From: AWTP1-13 sp035550075
Lineage (GTDB): Bacteria > Pseudomonadota > Alphaproteobacteria > Rhizobiales > Hyphomicrobiaceae
Reading direction: 5' to 3'
Assembly: GCA_035550075.1 (NCBI GenBank)
Contig: DASZQG010000128.1
Span: 1-8,335 of the forward strand
DNA length: 8,335 bases
The first letter of the stretch is position 1. Each line of letters starts with the position of its first letter. Made by a program: the position numbers and the translations under genes. The notes below the pieces were generated by a model. The model saw nothing but the letters and a program-made list of their open reading frames with translations. It did no database searches and had not been told where the DNA came from. Positions 6,105 through 8,335 of this stretch are shown here, piece after piece.

Positions 6105-7384
6105 TTGCCCTGCTTCTCGCGCGCAATGGCTTGCCAGCCGATATCCGAGCGGCAGAAGCCCTCCGGCCAGTCGATCCTGGCTATCGCCGCGTACGCGCGC
6201 TGCTGGGCCTCGCGCGCGGTGCGGCCCCGCGCCGTCACGCTCAGAACGCGCCCGCCGGCCGCCAGCAGGCGGCCGCCCTCGCGTACCGTGCCGGCGTGAA
6301 ACACTTCCACGCCGTCGGCGGCCTTCGCCTGTTCCAGCCCCCGGATCTCGCTGCCGGGCTTGGTCGGGCCCGGGTAGCCGGCGGAGGCCATCACCACAGT
6401 CAGCGCAGTGTGGTCGTGCCAGCGCAGATCGAACGTTTTCAGCACGCCGTCCGCGGTGGCGATCAGCGCCGGTAACAGGTCGGACTTGAGGCGCACCATC
6501 AGCACCTGGCATTCGGGATCGCCGAAGCGCACGTTGTATTCGATGAGCTTCGGCCCCGCGGCTGTAATCATCAGGCCCGCAAACAGCACCCCCTTATAGG
6601 GCGTGCCGCGCGCCGCCATGCCGCGCACCGTCGGCCAGATGATCTCCTCCATTGTGCGGCGGGTCATCTCTTCGGTCATCACCGGTGCAGGCGAGTAGGC
6701 GCCCATTCCGCCGGTGTTGGGCCCGCGCTCGCCGTCGTAGGCGCGTTTGTGGTCCTGCGCGGCGGCGAGCGGCAAGGCGTGTGTGCCGTCGATGAGCGCA
6801 AAGAAGCTCGCTTCCTCGCCGAACAGGCATTCCTCGATCACCACCTCGGCGCCCGCCGAGCCGAACGCGCCCGCAAAGCACGCGCGCACCGCGGCCTCCG
6901 CCGCGTCGCGTGTCTCGGCAATCACCACGCCTTTGCCGGCGGCAAGCCCATCGGCCTTGACGACGATCGGCAGCGGCTGCTCGGCGATATAGGCGAGCGC
7001 GGGCGCCTCCGCGCGAAAGCGCTGGTAGGCGGCGGTCGGGATGTTGAACTCCCGGCAGAAATCCTTCGTGAACCCTTTGGAGCCTTCGAGCTGTGCCGCG
7101 GCCTTTGAAGGCCCAAACACCTTGATGTTCGCGGCGGCGAGATCATCGGCGAGACCCGCCACCAGCGGCGCTTCCGGTCCAACCACCACCAGATCGATTC
7201 CGCGCTCGCGGCAGAAGCGGACGACCGCGGCGTGGTCGGCGACGGGCAGCTCGACACACTCCGCCAGCTCCGCAATGCCGGCATTGCCGGGGGCGCAGAT
7301 CAGCTTTGTCAGAAGGGGGCTCGCCGAGATCGCCCACGCCAGCGCATGCTCGCGCGCGCCGGATCCGATCAGCAGAACATTCAT
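6101..7384 (-). CDS. purD: phosphoribosylamine--glycine ligase (GAR synthetase)
   Basis: PurD joins 5-phosphoribosylamine and glycine using ATP, the second step of de novo purine synthesis, in the cytoplasm. The 427-residue length is typical. In order there are the N-domain GSGAREHALAW (7-17), PGNAG (32-36) and GPEAPL (69-74). The ATP-grasp part follows with VKADGLAAGKGVV (142-154), the EECLFGEEAS block (184-193), QDHKRAYDGERGPNTGGMGAYSP (210-232) and metal-binding EYNVRFGDPE (282-291). The C-terminal domain is complete. ATG 7382-7384 has AGGG 8 bases upstream (7393-7396). It is the first gene of a run of coupled genes on the minus strand, which gives it unusual partners: a dehalogenase and lipid hydrolases rather than other pur genes. 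Confidence 0.97.
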   Translation of the reverse strand: MNVLLIGSGAREHALAWAISASPLLTKLICAPGNAGIAELAECVELPVADHAAVVRFCRERGIDLVVVGPEAPLVAGLADDLAAANIKVFGPSKAAAQLEGSKGFTKDFCREFNIPTAAYQRFRAEAPALAYIAEQPLPIVVKADGLAAGKGVVIAETRDAAEAAVRACFAGAFGSAGAEVVIEECLFGEEASFFALIDGTHALPLAAAQDHKRAYDGERGPNTGGMGAYSPAPVMTEEMTRRTMEEIIWPTVRGMAARGTPYKGVLFAGLMITAAGPKLIEYNVRFGDPECQVLMVRLKSDLLPALIATADGVLKTFDLRWHDHTALTVVMASAGYPGPTKPGSEIRGLEQAKAADGVEVFHAGTVREGGRLLAAGGRVLSVTARGRTAREAQQRAYAAIARIDWPEGFCRSDIGWQAIAREKQGK

Positions 7385-7414
7385 TAGGCAAGCCCTGCAA
7401 AAAGCTCTGGAAAC

Positions 7415-7427
7415 CGCGTCCTGAAGT
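7415..7427 (+). repeat. direct repeat copy 1 (CGCGTCCTGAAGT)
   Basis: It matches copy 2 at 7441-7453 with a single mismatch, 26 bases start to start. Its last 12 bases are identical to the reverse complement of 2166-2177 in the tadA/rluB intergenic region. Confidence 0.6.
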
Positions 7428-7440
7428 GGCCGTTTTGCGG

Positions 7441-7453
7441 CGCGTCCTGATGT
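7441..7453 (+). repeat. direct repeat copy 2 (CGCGTCCTGATGT)
   Basis: It differs from copy 1 by one base (A to T at the eleventh position) and abuts the TATCAT -10 candidate for xseA, which begins at its last base. A protein bound here would be expected to affect xseA transcription; that is inference. Confidence 0.6.
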
Positions 7454-7491
7454 ATCATTGAACTGATCACGGAACCAAGCCAGGAACAGGT

Positions 7492-8335
7492 GTGACCGAT
7501 CTTTCCCGCACCGCCCGTCCGGATGCGAAGCCGGGCGCCAATGCGCCGGAGTTCTCGGTGTCCGAGCTCAGCGCCGCCATCAAGCGGACGCTGGAGGGCA
7601 GCTACGGCTACGTCCGCCTGCGCGGGGAAATCTCCGGCTTTCGCGGCGCGCACGCCTCGGGCCACTGCTACTTCGCGCTCAAGGACGACAAGGCCAAGAT
7701 TGACGCGGTGATCTGGCGCAGCACCGCGCAGACACTCCGGTTCAAGCCGGCCGAGGGGCTGGAGGTAATCGCCACCGGGCGCGTGACGAGCTACCCCGGC
7801 AAGTCCACCTACCAGATCGTCATCGACTCACTGGAGCCGGCCGGCGTCGGCGCGCTAATGGCCCTGCTGGAGGAGCGCAAGAAGAAGCTCGCCGCCGAGG
7901 GCCTGTTCGACACCGCCCGCAAGCGGCCAATCCCGTTCCTGCCGCGCCTGGTCGGCATCATCACCTCTCCCACCGGCGCCGTGATCCGCGACATGCTGCA
8001 CGGCTTCGACGAGCGCTTCCCCACCCGCGTGCTGCTGTGGCCGGTACGGGTGCAGGGCGAGACCTGCGCCGCCGAGGTGGCCGCCGCTATCCGCGGCTTC
8101 AACGCGCTGAGCACCGCAGGACCCATCCCGCGCCCTGACCTGCTGATCGTCGCGCGCGGCGGCGGCAGCCTGGAGGATCTGTGGGGCTTCAACGAGGAGA
8201 TCGTTGCCCGTGCCGTGGCCGAGAGCACCATTCCGCTGATCTCGGCGGTCGGTCACGAGACGGACTGGACACTGATCGACTTGGTGGCGGATGCGCGCGC
8301 GCCGACCCCGACCAAGGCGGCCGAGTGGGCGGTGC
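7492..8335 (+). CDS. xseA: exodeoxyribonuclease VII large subunit (3' end beyond window)
   Basis: XseA is the catalytic and DNA-binding subunit of exonuclease VII, which degrades single-stranded DNA from both ends together with multiple XseB subunits. The first 281 codons are present, about 60% of the usual length. After a short variable leader comes the OB-fold (FSVSELSAAIKRTLEGSYGYVRLRGEISGF through QIVIDSLEPAG, about 21-117), then LLEERKKKLAAEGLFD (125-140). The catalytic domain shows ITSPTGAVIRD (Asp167), ARGGGSLEDLWGFN (Arg222) and SAVGHETDWT (His255, Asp258), which correspond to the E. coli catalytic Asp, Arg, His and Asp. It ends at VADARAPTPT near the edge. The GTG start was chosen because AGGA (7482-7485) lies 6 bases upstream and the OB-fold begins shortly after. 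Confidence 0.96.
   Translation, partial: MTDLSRTARPDAKPGANAPEFSVSELSAAIKRTLEGSYGYVRLRGEISGFRGAHASGHCYFALKDDKAKIDAVIWRSTAQTLRFKPAEGLEVIATGRVTSYPGKSTYQIVIDSLEPAGVGALMALLEERKKKLAAEGLFDTARKRPIPFLPRLVGIITSPTGAVIRDMLHGFDERFPTRVLLWPVRVQGETCAAEVAAAIRGFNALSTAGPIPRPDLLIVARGGGSLEDLWGFNEEIVARAVAESTIPLISAVGHETDWTLIDLVADARAPTPTKAAEWAV

Larger units (their letters stand above)
7385..7491. promoter_or_regulatory. divergent intergenic region between purD and xseA
   Basis: This 107-base region must hold the promoters of both the purD operon and xseA. On the plus strand TATCAT at 7453-7458 is a good -10 candidate for xseA (five of six consensus bases), but no clear -35 box sits 17 bases upstream. On the minus strand only a poor TTGGTT/ATACAT pair is visible for purD. 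Two direct copies of a 13-base near-repeat (7415-7427 and 7441-7453) occupy the middle and could be operator sites. No riboswitch-like fold was evident by eye. Confidence 0.4.

Noticed and set aside
5088..6299. 403-codon open frame on the plus strand
   Set aside because: It lies opposite the dehalogenase and patatin genes, has no recognisable domain, and its openness follows from high GC at third codon positions of the real genes.
6105..6512. Upstream in-frame extension of the dehalogenase
   Set aside because: These 136 codons overlap the purD coding end in another frame and are Arg/Gly-rich; the family N-terminus begins at the ATG overlapping the purD stop.

Overview
This is GC-rich, gene-dense bacterial chromosome. 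It carries ten protein-coding genes, two of which run off the window edges. Gene order and protein content suggest an alphaproteobacterium, probably of the order Hyphomicrobiales (Rhizobiales). The reasons are a purD/xseA divergent pair, a tadA gene divergent from an rluB-rsmD pair, and a haloacetate dehalogenase that aligns closely with the Rhodopseudomonas palustris enzyme as I remember it. The taxonomy is inference. I see no mobile element, CRISPR array, tRNA or rRNA, and no obvious shift in composition that would mark an island.

Left block (1-2182, minus strand): a putative tadA-divergent promoter region is followed by rluB (23S rRNA pseudouridine synthase family), rsmD (16S rRNA m2G966 methyltransferase, joined to rluB by an ATGA overlap) and an EamA/DMT-type membrane transporter that leaves the window at base 1. 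Opposite them, tadA (tRNA A34 deaminase) runs on the plus strand from 2183. The block is therefore a cluster of RNA-modification genes built around one divergent intergenic region.

Middle block (2538-7384, minus strand): a tightly packed operon starts with purD (GAR synthetase). It continues with a predicted fluoroacetate/haloacetate dehalogenase, two tandem patatin-like phospholipases and a putative HExxH metallopeptidase-like protein of unknown function. The first four genes are chained by three consecutive four-base ATGA stop/start overlaps. The last gene begins 86 bases after the second patatin and its 3' end runs 101 bases antisense into the end of tadA. A housekeeping purine gene thus appears to be transcribed together with four accessory hydrolases.

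Right block (7385-8335, plus strand): after a 107-base divergent intergenic region, xseA (exonuclease VII large subunit) runs off the right edge with its catalytic motifs intact.

Most worth following up are the dehalogenase with a complete fluoroacetate-type active site inside a purD operon, the tandem divergent patatins, the uncharacterised HExxH protein, and a 12-base motif found once in the tadA/rluB intergenic region and twice in the purD/xseA intergenic region.
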